From contig NZ_JAXLPB010000001.1 in the NCBI RefSeq assembly GCF_034321785.1, positions 1-64,000 of the forward strand: 64,000 nt of DNA, read 5' to 3'. The stretch comes from Fulvimarina uroteuthidis (GTDB taxonomy: Bacteria > Pseudomonadota > Alphaproteobacteria > Rhizobiales > Rhizobiaceae). The notes beneath the pieces are model-generated. The model was not told the DNA's origin. It saw only the letters and a list, made by a program, of their open reading frames with translations, and did no database searches. Positions 9,401 through 20,288 of the stretch are shown here, piece by piece (position 1 is the stretch's first letter; every line of letters starts with the position of its first letter). The translations under genes and the position numbers were made by a program.

Positions 9401-10412
9401 CCGGCGCAAGGGCTACACCCAGAAAGCCATTGTCGGCGGCCACAAGGTCTATCTGCGCACCGGCGAATTCGACGATGGGCGCATCGGCGAGATCTTCATC
9501 GACATGCACAAGGAAGGCGCCGCCTTCCGCGCGATGATGAACAATTTCGCCATCGCCATCTCCCTCGGCCTGCAGTTCGGCGTGCCGCTCGAGGAATATG
9601 TGGAGGCCTTCACCTTCACCCGCTTCGAGCCGGCCGGCATGGTGCAGGGCAACGAGGCGATCAAGAACGCCACGTCGATCCTCGACTATATCTTCCGCGA
9701 GCTCGCCGTGTCCTATCTCGGCCGGCACGATCTCGCCCACGTCCAGCCGGACGAGTTCGGCGCCTCCACCGTCGGGCGCGGCGTGGAGGGCGACAAGCCC
9801 GCCTCCCTGCCGATCTCGAGCGGCATGGTGCGCGGCCAGACCTCGAAGTTCCGTCTGGTCTCCTCCAGCGAGGCGCAAGGCGCGCTCGCGGGCAGCGACA
9901 AGCCGGGCAACGCCCGTCCCGCCGGCGGCGCCGCCCCGGTGACGACGGCCAAGGCTTCGAGCAATATCGCCCAGATCGGCACCAAGCCCGGCGCGGCGGG
10001 CGCGGCCAAGACGCCCGGCCCCCTCGCCGTCGTCTCCGGCGGCCAGGCCACGGCGTTCAAGCGCGACTACGAGACGGCGCCCGTCTCCGAACCCGCGCCG
10101 GTCGCCGACCAGTCGCCGGCCCATGGCCTGTTCGACCAGCCGCTCGCCTTCCCGGCGACCGGCAAGGACACGGCCAATGTCGCCAACGCCCGGATCTCGA
10201 CGCCCCGCGCCCGCGATGCTGGCGGCGATGCTGCCCCGACGGCCAGCGCCGTCGCCCCCCAGGCCAACGCCACCGTCGGCGAACGCCGCGCCGTCGCGAT
10301 GATGAAAGGCTACACCGGCGACAGCTGCACCGAGTGCGGCAACTACTCCATGGTCCGCAACGGCACCTGCCTGAAATGCGACACCTGCGGATCCACAAGC
10401 GGCTGCAGCTGA
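6456..10412 (+). CDS. nrdJ: Vitamin B12-dependent (class II) ribonucleotide reductase
   Basis: A 1318-residue adenosylcobalamin-dependent enzyme that reduces ribonucleotides to deoxyribonucleotides without needing oxygen. The catalytic barrel contains NPCSEYMFLDDTACNLASLNL and PTGTIGLVMDCDTTGIEPDF. The C-terminal tail is a Cys-rich knuckle (Cys1291, 1294, 1305, 1308, 1311, 1317) that probably carries the redox-active pair and metal site. Residues from about 1120 to 1285 form a low-complexity Ala/Pro/Gly linker, which makes the protein a little longer than many homologues. The ATG at 6456 is used; Met3 is an equally possible start. Paired NrdR boxes lie upstream and a terminator downstream, so it is probably monocistronic. 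Confidence 0.95.
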   Translation: MGMKIERRYTKAGESAYETVEFRKATSEIKNPDGSIVFRLADIDVPAQFSQVASDILAQKYFRKAGVPARLKRVEENDVPSFLWRSVADHDALAELPEDERFGSEMDGRQVFDRLAGTWTYWGWKGGYFNSEDDACAFRDELAYMLATQKVAPNSPQWFNTGLHWAYGIDGPGQGHFYVDYRTGELRASDSAYEHPQPHACFIQSVADDLVNEGGIMDLWVREARLFKYGSGTGSNFSHLRGEGENLSGGGRSSGLMSFLKIGDRAAGAIKSGGTTRRAAKMVVVDIDHPDIEKYISWKVREEEKVAALVTGSKTVAKHLKIILSACINCDGPDGDCYDPNKNPALKRAVKDAKKAQVPENYVKRVIQFARQGFTDIEFPVYDTDWDSEAYLTVSGQNSNNSVSLTDDFLRAVENDEEWNLVRRTDGKIHKTVKARDLWEQIGYAAWASADPGLHFNTTMNDWHTCPEAGSIRASNPCSEYMFLDDTACNLASLNLLQFVERNGEIKRFDTASFEHATRLWTIVLEISVLMAQFPSREIARLSYDYRTLGLGYANIGGLLMSGGIPYDSKEGRAICGAISALMTGIAYKTSAEMAAELGTFPDYERNAEHMQRVIRNHARAAHGIANGYEKLAVDPVPLDHANLPDKRLSARAKAAWTEAVELGERNGYRNAQVSVVAPTGTIGLVMDCDTTGIEPDFALVKFKKLAGGGYFKIINRAVPEALRTLGYSEAQLAEIEAYAVGHGNLDQAPAINPGSLKAKGFTDELIGKINDALTAAFDIKFVFNRYVLGDTFMKETLGVSDEQLNDFTFELLPFLGFARKDIEAANVHVCGAMTLEGAPHLKVEHYPVFDCANPCGRIGKRYLSVDSHIRMMAAAQPFISGAISKTINMPNEATVEDCNAAYMLSWKLALKANALYRDGSKLSQPLNASLIADEEDEDDTVEEVTAALMAAPPAEQAVQIAERIVERVVEKVVRDREKLPNRRKGYTQKAIVGGHKVYLRTGEFDDGRIGEIFIDMHKEGAAFRAMMNNFAIAISLGLQFGVPLEEYVEAFTFTRFEPAGMVQGNEAIKNATSILDYIFRELAVSYLGRHDLAHVQPDEFGASTVGRGVEGDKPASLPISSGMVRGQTSKFRLVSSSEAQGALAGSDKPGNARPAGGAAPVTTAKASSNIAQIGTKPGAAGAAKTPGPLAVVSGGQATAFKRDYETAPVSEPAPVADQSPAHGLFDQPLAFPATGKDTANVANARISTPRARDAGGDAAPTASAVAPQANATVGERRAVAMMKGYTGDSCTECGNYSMVRNGTCLKCDTCGSTSGCS

Positions 10413-10869
10413 TCGCCCGGAGGAGTACTGGCATACTGCGATAGGTAAGTTCGCCGAACGATATGGCGTTCGCCGCCGTCCCCGGATCGTCGCGATCTTG
10501 CGTCGGACCGGGGGACGGGTCGCGGCTGCAACCGTTCAAGGACGAGGAATGTCGCCTGACATGTCTCGTCCTTTTTCGTTCGGCCGGATCGGTGCGGCGT
10601 CCCTGGCGAGACGAGGACCGCGACCGGGACCGTATCATTGGATCTTTCATGTCGAACGACGATCCTTGCGGATAGGCGCGCGGCCCGCAAATGCGGTTCT
10701 GACGGCGGTCAGTCGGGAAGCCGAGACATTGCGTGCGATCGGACGCCCTTGCGGCGCACCCGATATCCGATGTCCGACAGCCGCGATCGCGGCGAGCCGG
10801 CAACGATCGTCTCAGGGCCGGCGCGATCGCACCGTTCGCGCCTTGCGAGCATCCCCGCGCGCGACGACC
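10413..10869. other. Intergenic region after nrdJ
   Basis: This 457-bp stretch lies between the convergent nrdJ and outer-membrane protein genes. Apart from the nrdJ terminator I see no gene: the short open frames have no ribosome-binding site and arginine-rich, shadow-like translations. Confidence 0.6.
10538..10576 (+). terminator. Intrinsic terminator after nrdJ
   Basis: AAGGACGAG pairs with CTCGTCCTT, enclosing a second stem ATGTC-GCCT-GACAT, and the hairpin runs into TTTTT. It lies about 125 bp beyond the nrdJ stop and points in the nrdJ direction. Confidence 0.8.
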
Positions 10870-11565
10870 TTAAAAGCGGTAGCCGATGCCGGCGCCGACG
10901 AACACCATGTCGGCGTCGGACTCGAACGATGCGCCGCCGCCTTGGTAGACCTGCTCGGGAACGACGAGATATCTCGCGACCGCGTTGCCGAACCAGTCGC
11001 CGGAGATCCGATAGTCCGCGCCGGCCTGGATCAGGAGGCTGGTCTGGGCCTTCACGTCGAAGTCCGAAACACCCCTGGCCGGTTTTGTCGAGATCGGATG
11101 GGAGTAGCTGGCCCCGATGCCGACATAGGGGTTGAGCCGCTGATCGGGGAGGAAATGGTACTGGATCGAGCCTGACACCGCCGCGCTCCAGATCGTGCCG
11201 ATCTCGAACTCGCCGATGATCGAGCCGACGATCCTCGGGCGCGTCCGCACGACGCCGGCCTGGCCCTCGACGGAGATCCGATCGGTCAGGAAGTAGGCGA
11301 TCTGCAGATCGGGCAGGATCATGTCCGGCGTCTCGATCCGGCCGCCGATGAGGCCGACCGACGAGGTCTCGTCGACCGGAAACAGGCCGGCGATACGCGC
11401 CCGGACGAGCCAGTCGCCCGCCTCCAGTCCCGCAGCCTGTTCTTCGGTCGGGCGCGGCATCGGAATGGCAGCGTCCTGCGCCTGCGCCAGCGTTGCCGCC
11501 ATCATCGTGCCGGTGAGGGCGAGAGCGCGGACAAGGCCCGGAAATCTGACAGTCGTGGAATGCAT
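10870..11565 (-). CDS. OmpW-like outer membrane beta-barrel protein
   Basis: With the ATG at 11565 this is a 231-residue precursor with a signal peptide (MHSTTVRFPGLVRALALTG, cleavage after AQA). The mature part has alternating beta-strand character, GIGASYSHPIS in the middle and a terminal strand ending in GIGYRF, a C-terminal aromatic BAM signal. These features and the length fit the OmpW family of small eight-stranded barrels, thought to pass small hydrophobic molecules. The frame extends upstream to 11607, but that would bury the signal peptide. It is divergent from the diguanylate cyclase. Confidence 0.85.
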   Translation of the reverse strand: MHSTTVRFPGLVRALALTGTMMAATLAQAQDAAIPMPRPTEEQAAGLEAGDWLVRARIAGLFPVDETSSVGLIGGRIETPDMILPDLQIAYFLTDRISVEGQAGVVRTRPRIVGSIIGEFEIGTIWSAAVSGSIQYHFLPDQRLNPYVGIGASYSHPISTKPARGVSDFDVKAQTSLLIQAGADYRISGDWFGNAVARYLVVPEQVYQGGGASFESDADMVFVGAGIGYRF

Positions 11566-11910
11566 TTTCGAACCTGCGAGCGTCCCGGACATATGTGGAT
11601 CGGGCATTGCCCGTGATGGATCTCCCTCAGACGCCGTCGGACCGTCGAAGGGGGCTTGCGAGCGGCGCAGCCCCTGCGCGCCATGCCGTTGCGAATGACC
11701 CGTAACACGGGCGTGTTAACACATCCTATAAGTAATATTCATGAGCGCTTTACGTGTCCGTGGTTTTCTGATGCTACAGACCGCATCCCTTGTCGGCCTG
11801 GTGTCGCGAACATGAAAACCGGCCAGCGAAAGCCCCGCACTTGAGACGCCCACATCCCATCCCGTTATCGAACCATCGCATCACCGGGCGATCGCGACCG
11901 AGTTTGCGCC
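11566..11910. other. Divergent intergenic region, ompW-like / diguanylate cyclase
   Basis: This 345-bp region presumably carries both promoters. It contains the inverted repeat at 11703-11718 and an AT-richer patch around 11725-11745. A ten-codon ATG frame at 11812 is not convincing as a gene. Confidence 0.6.
11703..11718. promoter_or_regulatory. Inverted repeat, possible operator
   Basis: TAACAC-GGGC-GTGTTA is a perfect 6-bp dyad with a 4-bp spacer. It sits 138 bp from the ompW-like start and 193 bp from the diguanylate cyclase start, in the divergent promoter region. The binding protein is unknown. Confidence 0.35.
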
Positions 11911-13089
11911 ATGCAGTTTGATCTCGAAACGCTTCATCTTTCGAGCGCGCTCGGCCGCTGCGCCTATCTGATCGTCTTCACCATCGTGGCGGTCCGAAAT
12001 CCAGGCGAGCGCTGCCACTGGCACTGGATCGGCGCGATCTTCGCCTCGATGATCGGATCGACGATCATGGCGCGCGTGCCCACCACCCGATGGATGACGT
12101 TCGCCGAAGCCTGGGTCATCTACACCTTCTTCGCCGGCAGCCTCGCGCTGTCCTGGAGCGGACTGCGCGAGTTCCATGGAAAGAGCGTGCCGATCCGCAC
12201 CCTGGCATGGATGATCTTCGTGCCGGGGCTCGTCTATGGCGGCATGATGCTGGCGGGCGTTCCCCTGCGCGTCGCGCTGTCGGCCGCCGTCGTTGCCGGC
12301 GCCGCCTATGCGGCTCTCGGCGCCTATGAGGCGGTGCAACGTTCGCAGGGGCAACGCCTGTGGTCGGCCTATATCGTGGCCGGGGCGCTCGGTTCCTATG
12401 CGGTGATGCTCTGTCTGACGCTGGTCCTGCTTGTCGCGACCGACATACCGATGAATTCCACCGAAAGCGCCACCGCCTCGATGATCGTCGACCAGGCATC
12501 CGGGATCCTGATCTATTTCGGCTATATCGCGATGGCGAACGAGCGTGCGCTTCTGACCATCGAGCGTCTGGCCTATACGGACCCGCTGACCGATCTCGTC
12601 AACCGGCGCGGCCTGCAGATCAAGCTGGCCCAGATCCATTCCAACGCGACGCCGGAGGGTGTGGACGGGGTTCTTCTGGTCGACATCGATCATTTCAAGG
12701 CGATCAACGACACCTATGGGCACGATGCCGGCGACGCGGTGCTCGCGACCTTCTCGCAGCGATTGCGCGACTCCATGCGCCGGAGCGACATCGTCGCGCG
12801 CTGGGGGGGAGAGGAGTTTCTCGTGATCCTGCCGAAGACCGGTTTCTCGGACCTGTTCGCGGTCGCCGAGCGTCTGCGTCGCACGATCGAGGCCGAGCCG
12901 TTCGCGCTTCCGGACGCCCAACCAATCCGGGTCACCATCAGCGTCGGCATCAGCGAAATGGTCTTGGATGGCTTCGAGGAAGCAATGCGGCAGGCCGACA
13001 GCGCGCTCTACAAAGCCAAGACCTGCGGCCGCAACCGGGTTTGCGGAACGCGACACGACCGGATCGCGCCTCTCGGCATGACGGCCTAG
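11911..13089 (+). CDS. Membrane-bound GGDEF diguanylate cyclase
   Basis: This 392-residue protein makes the second messenger c-di-GMP. Residues 1-210 form about six membrane segments of an unclassified sensory module. A GGDEF domain follows, with DPLTDLVNRRG (224-234), DIDHFKAINDTYGHDAGD and an intact active-site loop GGEEF (299-303). Arg290-x-x-Asp293, five residues before the loop, is the inhibitory I-site, so product feedback is likely. No phosphodiesterase or PilZ gene is adjacent. The ATG at 11911 gives a first membrane segment at about residue 15. Confidence 0.9.
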   Translation: MQFDLETLHLSSALGRCAYLIVFTIVAVRNPGERCHWHWIGAIFASMIGSTIMARVPTTRWMTFAEAWVIYTFFAGSLALSWSGLREFHGKSVPIRTLAWMIFVPGLVYGGMMLAGVPLRVALSAAVVAGAAYAALGAYEAVQRSQGQRLWSAYIVAGALGSYAVMLCLTLVLLVATDIPMNSTESATASMIVDQASGILIYFGYIAMANERALLTIERLAYTDPLTDLVNRRGLQIKLAQIHSNATPEGVDGVLLVDIDHFKAINDTYGHDAGDAVLATFSQRLRDSMRRSDIVARWGGEEFLVILPKTGFSDLFAVAERLRRTIEAEPFALPDAQPIRVTISVGISEMVLDGFEEAMRQADSALYKAKTCGRNRVCGTRHDRIAPLGMTA

Positions 13090-13342
13090 CGAACCTTTCG
13101 CACGGGCACCCTGTCGCTTCCGGTATCGCGAACGCACGTTTGATGGCTTTGCGCGCCCGTCTTCGAACGCCGCCGGCCTAAGTCAGGGAGGGTCGCCGGA
13201 AAGGGACGAAGGCGGAACCGGCCAGCCGTCGCCGTCCGCAAGTCGTGACTGCGCGGCGATGCTCAGGATGCGGCGGCGTTTCGACCGGCGTAGCGCTTTC
13301 GCCCCTTTGAACGTTTCGCTCCCGGCCGTCGGGCCCGCCCGG

Positions 13343-13495
13343 TCAGACGGACCGCGCCTTCACGAGATGAAACCGCACGAGGAGCCGTCTGAGGGAACGG
13401 CGAAACCCGTAATGGACCATGGCGTGCTGGTGCATGTCGAAACGTCCACGCTCTCCGCCACAGGACGAGCGCCCGACGATGATATCTGCAAGCAT
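13343..13495 (-). CDS. Candidate 50-residue basic protein
   Basis: The ATG at 13495 is preceded by GGGAGGAATCCA, a near-perfect Shine-Dalgarno at ideal spacing, which is the main evidence. The 50-codon product is basic and His/Arg-rich in its second half (MHQHAMVHYGFRRSLRRLL, residues 21-39) and has no signal peptide. I do not recognise a family. It reads away from the HTH gene across the region of paired repeats. Codon usage over so few codons is not informative, so it may be spurious. Confidence 0.35.
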   Translation of the reverse strand: MLADIIVGRSSCGGERGRFDMHQHAMVHYGFRRSLRRLLVRFHLVKARSV

Positions 13496-13612
13496 TGGAT
13501 TCCTCCCGACAGTTTTTTCTAGTGTATTCCAAGAGACTTAACCGGACGTTGCGTCATGTTTCCGGCGGATGCGCGGAACCGGCGACGCGCCATCGGCTGT
13601 TTTCAATAAGGT

Positions 13613-13656
13613 GCACATCGTGCGTTTTTTCAACCCTTCGAAAGCGCACCTCGTGC
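13613..13656. repeat. Pair of GCAC-N3-GTGC direct repeats
   Basis: GCACATCGTGC (13613-13623) and GCACCTCGTGC (13646-13656) are each palindromic, each followed by a base and then a T-run, and together form an imperfect direct repeat. Their centres are 33 bp apart, close to three helical turns, so one protein dimer could sit on each on the same face. They lie about 170-215 bp upstream of the HTH gene and 118 bp upstream of the candidate 50-residue gene. Confidence 0.5.
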
Positions 13657-13827
13657 ATTTTTATTGCCAAGGGTCGGCGGTGCGTTCGGGCGTAACCGAC
13701 GCCAGGCATTCGCGATTCCCGATTTTGCGCCGGCTTGCGCCTGGTTCGGCCATGGTTGACAGGGAAACCCGTTCCGGGGATTGCAACACGCGACGAACAA
13801 GACGCGCGACGATGGATGGAGTTGCCG

Positions 13828-14079
13828 ATGACGCCCGCAGCATTCAGGACCTGGAGAAAGGGTCTCGGGCTCAAGCAGAAAGACGCCGCCGACAAGCTCG
13901 GCCTGAAGAAACGGGTGATCCAATATTACGAAAAGGGCGCGCGCGGCGGCAAGGAGGTCGATATTCCGAAGACCGTGGAGCTCGCCTGCTTCGCGCTTTC
14001 GATGGGCATCGAAGGCTATGACGGACGAACCCTGCCCGGCGTTGCCGAGATCACCGGCCCGACGTCCCCTTCGCAGTGA
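13828..14079 (+). CDS. Small helix-turn-helix protein (Cro/CI-like)
   Basis: An 83-residue protein with a Xre/Cro-type helix-turn-helix covering most of its length: FRTWRKGLGLKQKDAADKLG then KKRVIQYYEKG, where the recognition helix would lie. A short tail after residue 55 carries a second helix (TVELACFALSMG). The ATG at 13828 is chosen because GGAG stands 6 bases before it; the frame remains open to 13735. It is likely a DNA-binding regulator of itself or a neighbour. The paired GCAC-N3-GTGC sites upstream are possible targets (inference). Confidence 0.75.
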   Translation: MTPAAFRTWRKGLGLKQKDAADKLGLKKRVIQYYEKGARGGKEVDIPKTVELACFALSMGIEGYDGRTLPGVAEITGPTSPSQ

Positions 14080-14301
14080 TCGCGGCCGCCGTCAGCGTCC
14101 GGCGGGATCGCGAACGGGACGCGGAAGGCGACCGGTTCCGCCATGCCGCAAAATGCGCGGCTGTCCCCTTTCCCCGTGAACGACTTGTCCCTATAAGGCG
14201 GCCTTAGCCTTGAGACCTGTTTGCGCCGCGACCCGGGAACGCTTCTTTGAAAGCCCCGGTGCGGTTTTGCGCGCGAACCCCGTGAAGCGGATGAGAAGCC
14301 C

Positions 14302-17733
<3,432 letters not shown>

Positions 17734-17952
17734 GGTTTTACGACAAGCGCGTCGGGGCCCCTCACGACAGGGCGCTGGCGGGGCTGTTTCAAAGTCCGAT
17801 CAACCGGCTGGAACCGAGCGATGTCCCCATCGCCCGGGACGGCCTGTCTTTGTATTCCGGATCCGCTCGACCGCGCGTCGGACGGGACCGCACGAACGAT
17901 AAAAAGACGCGCCGGCCCGTGGGCCGACCGTATCGAAAGGTGGAGTTGCGAA

Positions 17953-18426
17953 ATGCAGAAGGTCCCGATGACGACCAAGGGTTTCGAAACGCTGAAGGAA
18001 GAGCTGCGCCGCCGTCAGCAGGAAGAGCGTCCGCGGATCATCCTTGCGATCTCCGAAGCGCGCGCCCACGGCGATCTGTCCGAGAATGCCGAATATCACG
18101 CGGCCAAGGAATCGCAGAGCCTCAACGAGGGCAGGATTTCCGAACTCGAAGACTATACGGCCCGCGCCGAGGTGATCGACGTTTCGCGATTGTCGGGCGA
18201 CAAGATCAAGTTCGGCGCGACGGTCAAGCTCGTCGACGAGGAGAGCGACGAAGAGCGTCTCTACCAGATCGTCGGCGATCAGGAGGCCGACGTGAAGCAG
18301 GGCCGGATCTCGATCTCCTCGCCGATCGCCCGCGCGCTCATCGGCAAGCAGGAAGGCGACACGGTCGAGGTCGCGGCTCCGGGAGGCGCACGCTCCTACG
18401 AGATCCTCGAAGTTCTCTGGCGGTAG
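17953..18426 (+). CDS. greA: Transcription elongation factor GreA
   Basis: A 157-residue factor that rescues backtracked RNA polymerase by stimulating transcript cleavage. The N-terminal coiled coil contains the acidic tip segment ISEARAHGDLSENAEYHAAK with the catalytic D-x-x-E-N. The C-terminal FKBP-like domain ends ISSPIARALIGKQEGD. Length is standard. The frame is open from 17821, but the ATG at 17953 is supported by homology (MQKVPMT) and GGAG upstream. The carB-greA-lpcC order is familiar from Rhizobiales. Confidence 0.96.
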   Translation: MQKVPMTTKGFETLKEELRRRQQEERPRIILAISEARAHGDLSENAEYHAAKESQSLNEGRISELEDYTARAEVIDVSRLSGDKIKFGATVKLVDEESDEERLYQIVGDQEADVKQGRISISSPIARALIGKQEGDTVEVAAPGGARSYEILEVLWR

Positions 18427-18474
18427 CCGATCTTGAACCACCGGACCGGTCGCAGGAGAGGTTCGGCGCGTGAC

Positions 18475-19551
18475 GTGATCGTCATCGCGCCGAACTTCAA
18501 GCGCCGCCTTTCGGGCGTCACCTCCACCATCGTCCAGCTCCTGCCGCTTCAGGCAAGGCGGATCGCCATCGCATCGATGGGGCCCGACGTCCTGCCCGCC
18601 GCGATACCCCGCCTGCCCTGGACCGCCCTGCCCGCCCTTTGGGCACGCCCGCGCGAAAAGCCGTTTCGCATCTGGCACGCGCGCCGCAACACCGAAATGC
18701 TGCCCGGCCTCGTCATGCGCGATATCCTGCGCATGCCGCTGAGGCTCGTCTTCACGTCGGCCGCTCAACGGGAGCATTCGGCCTACACCCGCTTCCTCAT
18801 CGGGCGCATGGACGCCGTGATCGCGACATCCGAACGAAGCGGCTCCTATCTGAAAGTGCCGCACACCGTCATTCCGCACGGCATCGATTGCGAGCGCTTC
18901 ACGCCGGACGGGCCGATGCCGAAGCTGGACGGCAAGCTCGCCGCGCAGCTTAAGGGAAAGCGCGTCGTCGGCTGTTCGGGCCGCATTCGCCACCAGAAGG
19001 GCACCGACCTGTTCGTCGAGGCGATGATCGCGGTCCTGAAAGACCGGCCGGACTGGGTCGCCGTCGCGACCGGTCGCACCACCGCCGAACATCGTGACTT
19101 CGAAGCCGGCCTGAGACGCCGGATCGCAGAGACCGGAATGGGCGAGCGCATCCTGCTCGTCGGCGAGGTGGACGACATCGCGCCCTGGTTCCGCCGGTTC
19201 GATCTCTACGTCGCGCCGCCGCGCAACGAGGGTTTCGGACTGACGCCGCTCGAAGCCATGGCGAGCGGCACCCCCGTCGTCGCGACGGATGCAGGTGCCT
19301 TTCGCGAGCTGATCGTCGAGGGAGTCACCGGCTCCGTCGTCGACGCGTTCACGGGAGACGCGATCGCCCGTGCCGTCACCCCGCTGATGGACGATCCGGC
19401 AAAACGCGATGCTGCCTCGCATGCGAGCCTTGCCCATGTGCGGACGCGCTTTCCGCTGGCGCGGGAGGCCGGCGAGATCGCAGCCGTCTACGACGCGCTC
19501 TGGTCGCGGGAAAATTCCGACAGATCGACGCGCGGCTGGCGAAACTCGTAG
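18475..19551 (+). CDS. lpcC: LPS core mannosyltransferase, GT4 family (LpcC-like)
   Basis: A 358-residue retaining glycosyltransferase. The start VIVIAPNFKRRLSGVTSTI, then IWHARRNTEMLP and SGRIRHQKGTDLFVEAM, is strongly reminiscent of rhizobial LpcC, which adds mannose to Kdo in the LPS core using GDP-mannose. The nucleotide-sugar site is EGFGLTPLEAMASGTPVVATD. The GTG at 18475 fits the homologues and follows AGGAGAGG at a slightly long spacing; a TTG at 18433 is the alternative. Its 3' end overlaps the convergent GT25 gene by 64 bp. The glycosyltransferase call is certain, the LpcC orthology likely. Confidence 0.85.
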   Translation: MIVIAPNFKRRLSGVTSTIVQLLPLQARRIAIASMGPDVLPAAIPRLPWTALPALWARPREKPFRIWHARRNTEMLPGLVMRDILRMPLRLVFTSAAQREHSAYTRFLIGRMDAVIATSERSGSYLKVPHTVIPHGIDCERFTPDGPMPKLDGKLAAQLKGKRVVGCSGRIRHQKGTDLFVEAMIAVLKDRPDWVAVATGRTTAEHRDFEAGLRRRIAETGMGERILLVGEVDDIAPWFRRFDLYVAPPRNEGFGLTPLEAMASGTPVVATDAGAFRELIVEGVTGSVVDAFTGDAIARAVTPLMDDPAKRDAASHASLAHVRTRFPLAREAGEIAAVYDALWSRENSDRSTRGWRNS

Positions 19552-20273
19552 AACGTTCCGCGCCCCAGATGCAGCGGCACGAGCCGCAGATGGGTGAGAA
19601 AGCGGCGCCAGCCGAAAAGCCAGTTTTCCGGCCGCGCGCTCGAAGGCGGGCGCGGCGTGTGGATCTGCGTGACGGTCCGGATCCCGGGGTCGATCCCGTT
19701 GCGGTGCAGGATTTCGGCTTGAACGGCGAGCGCCGGCTCCATCTGCGTGATGTCGAGGCGGCCGCTGGCATAGAGAAATGCGTCGGCCGGCGCGGCGTGC
19801 CGATCGAGATCGGCCAGTGCCTTGCGAGCGCCTTCCGGCGAGATGATGTAGGCGGCGGCCCCGGCCTTGTCGCGTGCGACGTCGAACATAACCCCGTCGC
19901 TCGCATAGCGGCGATAGAACTTGCGCCGTGCGAAATATTCCAGATTGATCAGGTCGAAGGCCGGCAGCGTGCCGGCCAGGACATCCGGCAGGCGCGGCGA
20001 CAGGACGGCATCGTCCTCGAAGATGGCGATCGGCGCGTTCGTCTCCATCGCCCGTTGCCACAGGCCCGCATGGGACAGGAGCGCGGCGACCTCGGTGCGC
20101 GTCATGGGACGCTCCCAGCGATCGTGCAGGGCCTCGAACCGGACCTCGTCCACATCGTCCGTCGAGATGGCCGCGAACCGGGCCAGATCGAGACCGAGGC
20201 GCTCTGCCTGGCCTTCCATGAACGCGCGCCGCTCGCTAGCGCGGGAAAGATTGATGTAGGCTGCAGCGATCAT
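19488..20273 (-). CDS. Glycosyltransferase family 25 protein
   Basis: A 261-residue cytosolic glycosyltransferase of the LPS-biosynthesis GT25 family. It starts AAYINLSRASERR, carries LSHAGLWQRAMETN and the metal-binding acidic motif IFEDDAVLSP, and later GAAAYIISPEGARKAL. Such enzymes add galactose or related sugars to LPS core or capsule. Position next to lpcC supports a core-LPS role. It ends inside lpcC (64-bp convergent overlap) and starts 15 bp from the stop of the upstream paralogous trkH pair on the minus strand, though the functions look unrelated. Confidence 0.85.
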   Translation of the reverse strand: MIAAAYINLSRASERRAFMEGQAERLGLDLARFAAISTDDVDEVRFEALHDRWERPMTRTEVAALLSHAGLWQRAMETNAPIAIFEDDAVLSPRLPDVLAGTLPAFDLINLEYFARRKFYRRYASDGVMFDVARDKAGAAAYIISPEGARKALADLDRHAAPADAFLYASGRLDITQMEPALAVQAEILHRNGIDPGIRTVTQIHTPRPPSSARPENWLFGWRRFLTHLRLVPLHLGRGTFYEFRQPRVDLSEFSRDQSAS

Positions 20274-20288
20274 TCCCGGTCTTTCAAC

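Larger units (their letters stand above)
13090..13827. other. Gene-poor region before the small HTH gene
   Basis: These 738 bp hold one candidate small gene on the minus strand (13343-13495) and a pair of operator-like repeats (13613-13656). The part from 13540 to 13680 is markedly richer in A/T, with T-runs, than the genes on either side. The rest shows nothing I can support. Confidence 0.6.

Noticed and set aside
6327..10124. 1265-codon open frame antisense to nrdJ
   Set aside because: Arg/Gly/Asp/Leu-rich shadow caused by GC-rich codons of nrdJ; no ribosome-binding site or domain.
11812..11844. Ten-codon ATG frame in the divergent region
   Set aside because: Too short to judge and no ribosome-binding site.
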